In this document: piece after piece, positions 1 to 6,619 of the stretch | Numbering within the stretch: position 1 is the first letter of the stretch | Layout of the letters: each line of letters opens with the position of its first letter | From: an uncultured Moraxella sp. | GTDB taxonomy: Bacteria; Pseudomonadota; Gammaproteobacteria; Pseudomonadales; Moraxellaceae | Direction of reading: 5' to 3' | Assembly (NCBI GenBank): GCA_937889485.1 | Contig: CALAPG010000233.1 | Coordinates: 1-6,619 of the forward strand | DNA: 6,619 nucleotides | Position numbers and translations under genes: made by a program | The notes under the pieces: generated by a model | What the model saw: the letters and a program-made list of their open reading frames with translations, nothing else | Database searches by the model: none | Told to the model about the DNA's origin: nothing

Positions 1-1048
1 TGTAAACAAAATTGGTCATGCCCAAGCCATAATTGTCATAAAATTGGATTACGGATGTCACACCGCTCTGTGCTTGCGGCGCAATGGGCGAGCGCGTCAG
101 TGCCGAAAATTTTACCGCCGCGCCTTGCTGTGCCAGTGTTTCTGCTAGCAAAAAAGGCAGCCATACAAACTCATTACTACCAAGCACCAATACTTTTTTG
201 CCTGCCCAATCTTCTAGAGCGTGCTGCTTGCGCTGATGCTCAAGGCTTGTTAATAACCCTGTCAATCCACTTGTGCTATCAGTGGTGGGGAGCCGTCCCC
301 AATTGCCTGTATTGCCAAGCGGCTGTGAGCCTGCCGCTGTGGTTGCCACATCTGGCATAGCAATTGCTTTGGCATGTGGGCGGTTTGTCCATTGCCAGTG
401 CCCCGACAATAAGTGGTGGCGAAAAAAATCTAACTGGGCAAATAAGTTGGGCGGCGCATTGCCAAGCGACCAATCCACCAAGGTGGCAAGGTGCACTTGC
501 TGCAGCGCTTGCATCCCTGCTTGGTACAAGGCATTGACCACATTTTGGCAAGTTTTGCCTGTCGACGCCTCATCATCCACCATAATCAAAGTCTTGGCAT
601 TCATCACCGCTTGTTGTAGCAAGGGGTCATCGCTTTGATAAATTAAGTGCTGCTGCGCATGGCTATGATCTTCACTAAACGTGGTCAACAAGGTGGCAGG
701 CTGCGCGTGGCGCGTGGAGTTGAGCAAAATAGCCGTGGGGTAACGCGCCTGTAGGCAAGCATGTACCCCTGCGGATAACCCCACCGCCGTTTCTGCCATA
801 CCAACCACCACTATGGGCTGCGGTAAATTGTCTGGAATCAGTGCCGCCAAATCGCCAAAAGCTTGGCGCATTTTGTAGGGGCTAACGGGGATATGCCGCC
901 CCAGCACTTTTGAAACAAACAAAAAAGCGCGCTTGGGGTTGATGCGCTCGGCAAAGTCCAATAAATCGTCAAGTTGATAGTCACCCACCGTTTGGTAAGT
1001 GAGCTGTAATGTGCCGCGCGAGAGGTCGATCGTTTTTTGCTGGGTCAT
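1..1048 (-). CDS. Phosphoribosyltransferase-TRSP fusion protein of the Ter-associated biosynthetic operon (3' end beyond window)
   Basis: Reading from the ATG at 1048, 349 codons stay open with no stop or frameshift to the left edge, so the C-terminus is missing. Residues about 35-200 form a PRTase domain: FLFVSKVLG at 42-50, GMAETAVG at 83-90, STRH at 111-114, EDHSH at 126-130, and the PRPP-binding motif MVDDEASTGKT at 156-166. A low-complexity Gly/Thr/Ser linker (about 233-268) leads to a TRSP domain starting near 283, with LVLGSNEFVWLP at 287-298, the name-giving TRSP at 318-321 and DNYGLGMTN at 338-346. This PRTase_2 plus TRSP architecture is known from the tellurium-resistance-associated biosynthetic operon. 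There the PRTase is predicted to join a base-like group to a ribose phosphate; substrate and product are unproven. The gene lies 74 bases behind the ATP-grasp gene on the same strand. The reading frame continues 20 codons upstream of the ATG without another ATG, GTG or TTG giving a better start. AGGA lies 13 bases before the ATG, a loose spacing. Confidence 0.92.
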   Translation of the reverse strand, partial: MTQQKTIDLSRGTLQLTYQTVGDYQLDDLLDFAERINPKRAFLFVSKVLGRHIPVSPYKMRQAFGDLAALIPDNLPQPIVVVGMAETAVGLSAGVHACLQARYPTAILLNSTRHAQPATLLTTFSEDHSHAQQHLIYQSDDPLLQQAVMNAKTLIMVDDEASTGKTCQNVVNALYQAGMQALQQVHLATLVDWSLGNAPPNLFAQLDFFRHHLLSGHWQWTNRPHAKAIAMPDVATTAAGSQPLGNTGNWGRLPTTDSTSGLTGLLTSLEHQRKQHALEDWAGKKVLVLGSNEFVWLPFLLAETLAQQGAAVKFSALTRSPIAPQAQSGVTSVIQFYDNYGLGMTNFVY

Positions 1049-1081
1049 GCTGGCGTGGGTTTCCTGATAAAAAATATGTAA

Positions 1082-1095
1082 CGCTTGACTAAGCG
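1082..1095 (-). other. Small hairpin in the gap between the ATP-grasp and PRTase genes
   Basis: On the minus strand CGCTT-AGTC-AAGCG can form a five-base-pair stem with a four-base loop. A T-rich run, interrupted at first, follows about six bases later. The position between two co-directional genes of the same pathway would suit a weak attenuator or an mRNA-processing site. The stem is too short, and the T run too far away, for a convincing intrinsic terminator, so this may be chance. Confidence 0.2.
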
Positions 1096-1122
1096 GTATT
1101 TGGCTTACTTAACACTGCTTTG

Positions 1123-2247
1123 TCATGCCACTTTGACGCTGCTCATCAGCGGTCTAACCGAACAAGGCGTGATGGTGGCGCGCACTTGTTCAAGATTGGG
1201 CTTATCAATCAGACCTGCCCAATAGGCAAACGCCAGTTGGGTTAAGTTTAGGGCATTGGCTTTGCCAAAGGCATGGTCGGTATAAGCAATGCCACCCGAT
1301 GGACGCGCATTAATCTCTAGCACTTTGTGGTTGCCATGGTCATCAGCTTTGGTTTGGATGCTAATAATGCCATCCGCCTTAACCGATGCCACCACTTTTT
1401 TGACCACTGCCATTACCGATTCATCATAGCCGATATACTGCATCGCGCCTTCTTTATAACGGGTAACGGCTGCCAGTACTTCGCCTTGTTCACATACCGC
1501 ATCAATAGAATATTCTTGCCCCGATAAATAAGGCATGAGCAGCATGGGTATGGGTTTGTCTGCTACCATGTGGCTATGGGCATAAGCGTGCAAAAAAGCC
1601 GCTAGCTGAATTTTTTTGTCATCGGTAAAATATAAATGGTTAAAACTGTCCCACGGCTCACGGTTGCCCGTGTCCAACCGCCAAAATCCCTGTGCAAAAA
1701 TGCCAGTAATAGGTTTGACACACAGTGGTAGGTGAGCGTGGGTTTCAAGCAGTACCTCAAGCTCAGCCAAATTATCAAAGCGCCAGCCACTTGCCACTGC
1801 AATATCATGAGCTTCACAATGCGCGGTAAAAGACGCCTTATCTTCTAATAACGCCAAAGTTTGCGTACTAGTGGCGCCTGTCAACAAGCGAATACCTGCC
1901 TTGGCAAACGTTGCCCGTTCGGCTTCATAATATGAGCTATTGCGACCTGTCAACAACACCTGCACGCCCTGCTCGATAGCATGCTGGCGTACAAAATCAA
2001 CGCGCGCTTGCTGCAAAGCCTCAACAGATAGCCCTTGCGGCAAAAAATGCGGCTCTCGGTATGCCATATCGGCACAGCCCAAGATTTCAGGACGGTCATG
2101 GCGGTGTGAGGCAATGATATGCAGCGGCATTTGCTGCGCCTTGAGGGCTTGCAGGCTCAGCAGCATATCTCGCTGGCTTGATTGTCCTTCTGCTAGCCAA
2201 ACGCTGATTGGGGTGTTACAAGTATTAATTGACATGTGTGCGTCCAT
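1123..2247 (-). CDS. ATP-grasp family ligase, Ter-operon type
   Basis: This 374-residue soluble protein has no signal peptide or membrane segment. The N-terminal pre-ATP-grasp region (about 13-100) contains VWLAEGQSSQRD at 16-27 and IIASHRHDRPE at 44-54. The ATP-grasp region follows: EDK at 135-137, CVKPITGIFAQGF at 176-188 (Lys178 a probable nucleotide-binding lysine), LMPYLSGQEYSID at 237-249 (hinge and acidic residue), and VLEINARPSGG at 309-319, whose Glu311, Asn313 and Arg315 match the metal-phosphate site of ATP-grasp enzymes. The family activates a carboxylate with ATP and couples it to an amine or thiol; the substrate here is unknown. The assignment to the Ter-associated subfamily rests on the sequence pattern plus the adjacent PRTase-TRSP gene. 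The start is uncertain: ATG at 2247 has no good Shine-Dalgarno, while ATG at 2235 (four codons in) has only a weak GGA seven bases upstream. It is probably the first gene of its operon, 103 bases behind msrAB. Confidence 0.87.
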   Translation of the reverse strand: MDAHMSINTCNTPISVWLAEGQSSQRDMLLSLQALKAQQMPLHIIASHRHDRPEILGCADMAYREPHFLPQGLSVEALQQARVDFVRQHAIEQGVQVLLTGRNSSYYEAERATFAKAGIRLLTGATSTQTLALLEDKASFTAHCEAHDIAVASGWRFDNLAELEVLLETHAHLPLCVKPITGIFAQGFWRLDTGNREPWDSFNHLYFTDDKKIQLAAFLHAYAHSHMVADKPIPMLLMPYLSGQEYSIDAVCEQGEVLAAVTRYKEGAMQYIGYDESVMAVVKKVVASVKADGIISIQTKADDHGNHKVLEINARPSGGIAYTDHAFGKANALNLTQLAFAYWAGLIDKPNLEQVRATITPCSVRPLMSSVKVA

Positions 2248-2309
2248 TTTGGGTAATAACCCTGTTGCGCTGAGTGGCTACGCCCAAGATGAGCGCATTT
2301 TTGCCAAAC

Positions 2310-2338
2310 ATAAAAAATGTGATAAATACCGTTAACAA
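2310..2338 (-). promoter_or_regulatory. Possible sigma-70-type promoter for the ATP-grasp/PRTase genes
   Basis: In the 103-base gap behind msrAB the minus strand carries TTGTTA (2338-2333), a 17-base AT-rich spacer and TTTTAT (2315-2310), each matching four of six consensus positions. The predicted transcript would start near 2303 and have a leader of about 55-70 bases. This is the most AT-rich part of the gap, and no terminator hairpin for msrAB is visible before it, so read-through from msrAB is also possible. Confidence 0.3.
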
Positions 2339-2350
2339 AATATGAGCGCC

Positions 2351-4096
2351 TTATTTGACCAGAGGGGCAAGGGCGCCGTAGCCTGCTGCCGCCATTTGTG
2401 TTTTTGGAATAAAATGTAACGACTCACCATTGATACAATAGCGCAAACCGCCGCGGTCTTTGGGACCATCATCAAAAACATGCCCCAAATGGGCATTTGC
2501 CACGCGGCTACGCACTTCTGTTCTCACCATATGAAAACTGGTGTCGGTGGCAGTCTTAATCACACTTGGGTCTATGGGTTTGGTAAAGCTTGGCCAGCCA
2601 CAACCCGACTGGTACTTGTCTGTTGATAAAAATAACGGCTCTCCACTCACCACATCCACATACAGACCTGGCGCAAACAAATGATCATACGGGTGACTAA
2701 ACGCGCGCTCGGTGCCTGCTTGCTGGGTCACGCGGTATTGTGCTGCTGTCAATCGCTGCTGCAAGTTTTTGTCATAATGCTGATAACGGCTTGCCGCTAA
2801 TGCTTGGGTCACCGTGGTAGCAGGGGGCAACGTCACTTTAGCGGTGGATGACGCGGTGGGTGATATTGGGTCATCTGCTAAGCTGATATCAATATGACAA
2901 TAGCCATCTGGGTTTTTGGATAAATAATCTTGGTGATAATCTTCTGCGACATAAAAATTGGTCAGAGGTTTGGCTTCTATGGCAAGTTTTTTTGAATATT
3001 TTTGCTGCAAACTTGCTAATGCTTGATCAATAACGGGTTTTTCTTTGGTGTCTTGATAATAAATCCCTGTGCGATATTGCGCCCCGCGGTCATTGCCTTG
3101 GCGGTTGATACTGGTGGGATCAATCACGCGAAAATAATATGCCAGTACGGTTGCTAAGTCAATCTTATCGCTATCAAATGTGACTTTCACCGTTTCGGCA
3201 TGACCCGAGCCACCAATAACTTGTTCATAGCTGGGCTGCTGGATGGTTGGGTCACCATTGGCATACCCTGATACCGCATCTACAATGCCTGATACCCGCT
3301 CCATATAGGCTTCTAATCCCCAAAAGCAGCCGCCCGCCAAATAAATGGATTGGGTACGAATGGGTGTTTTGCCATCGGCTTGGTAATAGGTTTTGGGTTG
3401 GTCAAGTTGGCTACGTGTTTGTTGAATAACGGGGGTTTTTTGGTTTAAGCGGTTGCTGTTTGGTTTGACTTCAGTATTTTTTAGTTCGGCAAAATCATTA
3501 CTGGCATTTTCTGCCAGTGCTTGCATTTGCTGGGGCGATAGGTTGCCTTTGACTACTTTGAGCACGTTGCCATGTTTATCTAAAATAGCCCAACTTGGAT
3601 ACACCTGTATGCCCAATTGTTTGATGAGCTGACCTTGTGTGTCCATTAAGACGGGTAGATTTGGATAATCGGGGGCGACCGCTTGATACCACGCTTTGAA
3701 CGCTGCGGTGGGTTTTTCATTCAGCTGTCCTGGGCTTGTTACGGTGATGATGTTCATGCCTTGGTTGTTGGCACTTTGTCGCCACGATTGGGTTTCAGAC
3801 AGGGTGCCTAGACATAAAGGGCACCAACTTGCCCAAAATTTTACCAAGGTTGGTTTGTTGGGGTCGATGATAGCTTTGCCGTTTTCGCCAAGTTTTGGGC
3901 TAAGCTGGGGTAGCGCTTGCAATTTGGTGAGTAGTTGGTTGGGCAATATATCACGTTGGGTAGTCACGCCCGTATTGGCAACAACCGCTGGCAAATGCTC
4001 GGCATTGGGTTCGGCACTGATTTTTTCGCAGCTACTTAACAATAGCGTGGTTAAGCCCATACCGATTAAGAGGCGATTTTTTTCAAATACATTCAT
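2351..4096 (-). CDS. msrAB: Trifunctional thioredoxin-MsrA-MsrB methionine sulfoxide reductase, predicted lipoprotein
   Basis: The enzyme reduces both S (MsrA) and R (MsrB) methionine sulfoxide in envelope proteins. It resembles Neisseria PilB/MsrAB, though at 581 residues it is longer than that roughly 520-residue protein. Numbered from the ATG at 4096, a basic and hydrophobic signal ends in lipobox LSSC with Cys23, followed by Glu, so outer-membrane lipidation is likely. The TlpA-like thioredoxin domain (about 48-195) has WASWCPLC with Cys92 and Cys95. A polar linker (about 205-245) leads to the MsrA domain, with GGCFWG (catalytic Cys257) and GYCHID (Cys400, probable resolving Cys). A second linker (about 408-440) leads to the MsrB domain, with SGCGWPSF (Cys499, probable resolving Cys) and RYCING (catalytic Cys554). 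The CxxC zinc pairs found in many MsrB proteins are absent. Three ATG codons stand in tandem at 4102, 4099 and 4096; the strong AGGTGA abuts the first, so the third has the best spacing. The gene starts 34 bases after the photolyase stop. The thioredoxin domain is expected to need a DsbD/CcdA-type membrane electron donor, not seen here. Confidence 0.97.
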   Translation of the reverse strand: MNVFEKNRLLIGMGLTTLLLSSCEKISAEPNAEHLPAVVANTGVTTQRDILPNQLLTKLQALPQLSPKLGENGKAIIDPNKPTLVKFWASWCPLCLGTLSETQSWRQSANNQGMNIITVTSPGQLNEKPTAAFKAWYQAVAPDYPNLPVLMDTQGQLIKQLGIQVYPSWAILDKHGNVLKVVKGNLSPQQMQALAENASNDFAELKNTEVKPNSNRLNQKTPVIQQTRSQLDQPKTYYQADGKTPIRTQSIYLAGGCFWGLEAYMERVSGIVDAVSGYANGDPTIQQPSYEQVIGGSGHAETVKVTFDSDKIDLATVLAYYFRVIDPTSINRQGNDRGAQYRTGIYYQDTKEKPVIDQALASLQQKYSKKLAIEAKPLTNFYVAEDYHQDYLSKNPDGYCHIDISLADDPISPTASSTAKVTLPPATTVTQALAASRYQHYDKNLQQRLTAAQYRVTQQAGTERAFSHPYDHLFAPGLYVDVVSGEPLFLSTDKYQSGCGWPSFTKPIDPSVIKTATDTSFHMVRTEVRSRVANAHLGHVFDDGPKDRGGLRYCINGESLHFIPKTQMAAAGYGALAPLVK

Positions 4097-4102
4097 CATC
4101 AT

Positions 4103-4108
4103 TCACCT
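4103..4108 (-). promoter_or_regulatory. Shine-Dalgarno site of msrAB that decides the start among three tandem ATGs
   Basis: The minus strand reads AGGTGA immediately followed by ATGATGATG. The first ATG has no spacer and the second only four bases after AGGTG. The third, at 4096, has seven bases, which is normal spacing. The site sits inside a perfect short palindrome, TCACC-A-GGTGA (4113-4103), whose one-base centre cannot form a hairpin loop; it is noted only as a possible protein-binding site. Confidence 0.6.
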
Positions 4109-4130
4109 GGTGACTGGGTCAAAAAAGTAC

Positions 4131-5729
4131 CTAACGATGGGGTGTTTTAAACGCCGCAATCGCTAGCGCCCGTGATACTTTGGTGGGCGTGGTTAATAAC
4201 GGGTATTGAATATGGCGATGCGCTTGCAAATAACGTTGTAGCTTTGCCTCGTCATTGAGTATTTGCGGTGCAAGGGTGGCAAGTTCAGGCAGCCAATGCT
4301 TGATAAATTTTGCCTCGCTATCATGCGTTTGGGCTTGGCTAAATGGATTCATCACCCGAAAATACGGCTGCGCATCGGTACCAATCGATGCTGACCACTG
4401 CCACCCGCCATTGTTGCTGGCAAAATCACCGTCTACCAGTTGCTGCATAAAATAGGCTTCACCCCAACGCCAATCAATCAGCAAGTTTTTACTCAGATAC
4501 ATGGCTACTACCATGCGTAGGCGATTATGCATAAATCCCGTGGCATTGAGGCAGCGCATGGCGGCATCCACTAGCGGTACGCCTGTGCGACCTTGACACC
4601 ACATAGCAAAATCTGCCGTGTCATAGCGCCATCCTACCTGTTGGTCTAATGCTGTTAAAAACGCTTGACCCTTGACAATATCGGGACGATTGACAATGAC
4701 ATCATAATAAAAATCGCGCCAAGCAAGCTCACTTAACCAGCGAAAAACTGCCGTATCATGTGCCTGTTCGGTTGCGTTTTGCCAATATTGCTGGGCGCGC
4801 AAGTAGCACAATCGCGGTGATATAAGCCCCACCGCAAGATAAGGCGACAAGCGGCTGGTTGCCCCTAGGTTATCATGCAATGACGGCACGTCGCGCGCGC
4901 TATCATAATTGGCAATATCGTGCTCGATAAACGCCGCAAGCCTTGTCAGCGCTGCCTCTTCACTGGCTGGATACCAACGGCTGCTATGGGTTTTGATCTG
5001 GGCAAGCTGCTTGGCAAATTGGCTAGCAATAGCGCTGCAAGACGAATAAGCAGTGTGATAAAACATTTCAACATCATAAGGCATTGGTAGTGTTGATAAG
5101 TCTGCCGCCCATTGCACGGTGTTAAAATCGCTGCCTAGAGGTGGGGGCAGCAGCGATAAATTGGCGGTATCTAATAAGGCATGCCAGCGCTTAAAAAATG
5201 GGGTAAACACTTTATAAGGCTGCCCTTGATGGGTCACAATCTGCTGCGGTGCTACAATTGTGCGGTCATCATACCAGTGCGATGTTACGCCCTGCTGCGC
5301 ACCACGCTGGCTCACCTCGGTATCTCGCTGGGTTTCATCCACCAAATACTCAAGATTGGCAAAAATATCGCTCACCCTTTGCTGCTGACAAAGCGCCAAC
5401 ACATCAGACGTCTGTTCAGCAAACGTAGCCGCCGTGCGAACCACCAAGCCAATGTTTAACTTAGCAAGTTGCTGCTGTAGCGCTACTATCGCCCGTAATA
5501 TCAGATCAATCTGCCAAAGCGATTTTTGATGACGTTGCCACTGCTCGGGCGTGATATATACGACCGCTAATACAGCGGCTTGGGCGTTCTTTGCCAGCTC
5601 ACAGCATCTTACCAATGCGGTATTGTCACAAGTTCTTAAATCTTGACGAAACCACATTAGGTAGGTAGTAGCCGCACTTGGCTTAGCCATTTTTGGACAA
5701 TCAGGCGATAACGGATGTGATAATGACAT
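4131..5729 (-). CDS. phrB: Deoxyribodipyrimidine photolyase (class I CPD photolyase)
   Basis: This cytoplasmic flavoenzyme uses blue light to split cyclobutane pyrimidine dimers in DNA. The antenna-cofactor (Rossmann) domain starts at about 22 with LMWFRQDLRTCDN (24-36) and contains YKVFTPF at 172-178. The helical FAD domain includes TSRLSPYLAVG (291-301), ELAWRDFYYD (334-343), GVPLVDAAMR (383-392), GFMHNRLRM (398-406) and NNGGWQWSASIGTDAQPYFR (439-458). Trp443, Trp420 and Trp367 align by eye with the electron-transfer triad Trp382, Trp359 and Trp306 of E. coli PhrB, so the enzyme looks intact. At 532 residues it is longer than the 472-residue E. coli enzyme. The extra length is an N-terminal extension of about 20 residues and an expanded interdomain region (about 200-260). 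A later ATG at 5690 (residue 14) would remove most of the N-terminal extension; neither start has a good Shine-Dalgarno. A cryptochrome is less likely because the substrate-binding and triad residues are those of CPD photolyases. Confidence 0.96.
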   Translation of the reverse strand: MSLSHPLSPDCPKMAKPSAATTYLMWFRQDLRTCDNTALVRCCELAKNAQAAVLAVVYITPEQWQRHQKSLWQIDLILRAIVALQQQLAKLNIGLVVRTAATFAEQTSDVLALCQQQRVSDIFANLEYLVDETQRDTEVSQRGAQQGVTSHWYDDRTIVAPQQIVTHQGQPYKVFTPFFKRWHALLDTANLSLLPPPLGSDFNTVQWAADLSTLPMPYDVEMFYHTAYSSCSAIASQFAKQLAQIKTHSSRWYPASEEAALTRLAAFIEHDIANYDSARDVPSLHDNLGATSRLSPYLAVGLISPRLCYLRAQQYWQNATEQAHDTAVFRWLSELAWRDFYYDVIVNRPDIVKGQAFLTALDQQVGWRYDTADFAMWCQGRTGVPLVDAAMRCLNATGFMHNRLRMVVAMYLSKNLLIDWRWGEAYFMQQLVDGDFASNNGGWQWSASIGTDAQPYFRVMNPFSQAQTHDSEAKFIKHWLPELATLAPQILNDEAKLQRYLQAHRHIQYPLLTTPTKVSRALAIAAFKTPHR

Positions 5730-5760
5730 AATAAGATTACACTAACCTCAAATTTATCAA
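5728..5760 (-). promoter_or_regulatory. Possible photolyase promoter region (weak)
   Basis: The 94-base gap before the photolyase is AT-rich. On the minus strand TTGATA (5760-5755) could be a -35 element, with TAATCT (5739-5734) after a short 15-base spacer. Alternatively TATTAT (5733-5728), five of six to the -10 consensus, overlaps the first photolyase ATG but has no -35 at normal distance. Either choice would put the transcript start at or inside the first codons, favouring translation from the ATG at 5690. The evidence is weak. Confidence 0.2.
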
Positions 5761-5770
5761 AAAATTTTGA
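5757..5770. repeat. Short AT-rich inverted repeat upstream of the photolyase gene
   Basis: The plus strand reads TCAAAA-AA-TTTTGA, a six-base inverted repeat with a two-base centre, lying in the gap between the oxidoreductase stop and the photolyase start and overlapping the possible -35 element. It could be an operator for a dimeric regulator. It contains almost no GC, so it is not a terminator, and such AT-rich repeats are common by chance. Confidence 0.25.
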
Positions 5771-5823
5771 ATGACATAACGCTTTGAGCCATGGTAAAAA
5801 CTGGGTAATCGTAGCCCCTGCCG

Positions 5824-6619
5824 CTACAAAGATTTTAACAAATGGGCTGCCAAGCGTTGACCGCTTAAGTAAGCAGATGCCAAATCCCCGCTCAATAACC
5901 AATCCCCACATAGGGCAATATGATGGTCGTCTGCCGCTGCAAAACCCGTGGCGTGCGCCGCGGTTGGTGCTACTACCTGTGGTTTGGCATATCGCCAGTG
6001 ATGAAGGTCTTGGTGCAGCGCGTCCTGTGCACAGATGCCAAGCAGCTCACCGACAGCTGCCACCAAGTGAGTTTTACTCATCTCTTTGTCCGCGTCTATA
6101 TGCGCATCTGCCCATGCCGCCGTTGAATGCACCACCATGGTAGTATAAGGTAAATTAAGACGCTGCGGTTTGGCACTATTGATAATAATTTGCTCAATGG
6201 CAGCATGATTTTCGATATATGCCACTTGCCAAGGCAACTGAAGCGGCGTATCAAATCCTAGCATCAGTACGCTACACGCCTGTAATGTATGAATCGGTAG
6301 TTTTGTAAATAACGCATTGACACTTGCAAAATTGGCAGCTTGCGCCACAGGAACCGCAAGCACGACCCAATCAAACTCTCCAAGAAAGGTTTGGTTATCT
6401 TGCGTCAGTCGCCAGCCGCCAGCCACTTGCTCTAAGTTATCAACTTTACACTCACGTTGAATATTAAGTGTGGTTGCCAAATACTTTGCTAGCGCATTCA
6501 TCGTAGGGGCACCCACATAGCGCGTTTGCTGGCAGGTGGTTGATGGGGCAGTGGGGTTGGCAAAAGCTGCGCCGTCTAGATACATTGCCTCAAACTGCCA
6601 AGGTGTGAGTATTCCATCG
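5824..6619 (-). CDS. Renalase-like NAD/FAD-dependent oxidoreductase (5' end beyond window)
   Basis: The frame is open from the right edge to a TAG at 5824, giving 264 visible residues. The first ATG inside the window (6585) is internal, because family-like sequence (TPWQFEA) continues upstream of it. The missing part should hold the N-terminal GxGxxG dinucleotide-binding motif and the true start. Visible signatures are RYVGAPTMNALAKYLA (33-48), FDWVVLAVPVAQA (82-94), VVHSTAAWADAHID (162-175), HHWRYAKPQ (206-214) and the C-terminal FAD-binding motif CGDWLLSGDLASAYLSG (237-253). These fit the bacterial renalase-like group of predicted NAD/FAD-dependent oxidoreductases (COG3380 as recalled), related to the amine oxidase flavoproteins. 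The substrate is unknown; a role in oxidising aberrant dihydronicotinamide forms is known for some renalases and is only a possibility here. The stop lies 95 bases before the photolyase start on the same strand, so co-transcription is possible. Confidence 0.85.
   Translation of the reverse strand, partial: DGILTPWQFEAMYLDGAAFANPTAPSTTCQQTRYVGAPTMNALAKYLATTLNIQRECKVDNLEQVAGGWRLTQDNQTFLGEFDWVVLAVPVAQAANFASVNALFTKLPIHTLQACSVLMLGFDTPLQLPWQVAYIENHAAIEQIIINSAKPQRLNLPYTTMVVHSTAAWADAHIDADKEMSKTHLVAAVGELLGICAQDALHQDLHHWRYAKPQVVAPTAAHATGFAAADDHHIALCGDWLLSGDLASAYLSGQRLAAHLLKSL

Noticed and set aside
312..469. The 11-base string ATTGCCAAGCG occurring twice, considered as a DNA-uptake word
   Set aside because: Both copies fall in the PRTase-TRSP gene and encode Leu-Gly-Asn in the same frame; there is no excess elsewhere in the window, so codon coincidence is enough.
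279..551. Minus-strand open frame of 90 codons within the left 1 kb
   Set aside because: It is in a different frame from the PRTase-TRSP gene on the same strand and has a Cys/Pro/Ala-rich composition with no family pattern.
273..638. Plus-strand open frame of 121 codons (and a 101-codon one at 55-360)
   Set aside because: Both lie opposite the PRTase-TRSP gene, which has clear family motifs in its frame through this whole region. Their translations show no recognisable domain.
2251..2262. GGGT-AATA-ACCC inverted repeat just upstream of the ATP-grasp start
   Set aside because: A four-base-pair stem is too short to distinguish from chance and has no following T run.
1940..2335. Plus-strand open frame of 131 codons overlapping the ATP-grasp start and its upstream gap
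   Set aside because: It is mostly antisense to the N-terminal half of the ATP-grasp protein, is unusually Cys/Arg-rich, and has no recognisable motif.
3696..4166. Plus-strand open frame of 156 codons, partly hydrophobic
   Set aside because: It is antisense to the signal peptide and thioredoxin domain of msrAB; the hydrophobicity comes from the complementary codons.
5657..6143. Open frames on both strands (84 codons minus, 119 codons plus) around the oxidoreductase-photolyase junction
   Set aside because: They overlap the two well-supported genes in other frames and lack domain evidence.

Overview
The window is a compact bacterial chromosomal segment with five protein-coding genes, all read from the minus strand, so transcription runs from the right edge to the left edge. 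The best guess for the host is a gammaproteobacterium of the Moraxellaceae (Moraxella/Psychrobacter/Acinetobacter type). The reasons are proteins rich in Gln, Ala and His, moderate GC, and a three-domain thioredoxin-MsrA-MsrB protein of a kind known from Neisseria and related host-associated or aerobic proteobacteria. The genus is inference; no rRNA or other marker is present.

Layout in order of transcription: (1) 6619-5824, the C-terminal three quarters of a renalase-like NAD/FAD-dependent oxidoreductase, whose N-terminus lies beyond the right edge. (2) 5729-4131, a class I cyclobutane pyrimidine dimer (CPD) photolyase. (3) 4096-2351, a predicted lipoprotein with fused thioredoxin, MsrA and MsrB domains, 34 bases behind the photolyase and probably co-transcribed with it. 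(4) 2247-1123, an ATP-grasp ligase of the tellurium-resistance (Ter)-associated type. (5) 1048 to beyond position 1, a phosphoribosyltransferase fused to a TRSP domain. Gene 5 has no stop codon inside the window and runs off the left edge. There is no gene-free stretch over 110 bases, and no RNA gene, IS element, CRISPR array or long repeat was seen.

The genes fall into two functional blocks. The right-hand block repairs damage: photoreactivation of UV-damaged DNA, reduction of oxidised methionine in envelope proteins, and an uncharacterised flavoprotein. The left-hand block (ATP-grasp plus PRTase-TRSP) is the recognisable start of the biosynthetic gene set that comparative genomics links to Ter stress systems, predicted to make a nucleoside-like metabolite that has not been identified. 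The rest of that set (StiP-like, HAD and CitE-like lyase genes, and Ter genes) would be expected just beyond the left edge. This is the most interesting content of the window.
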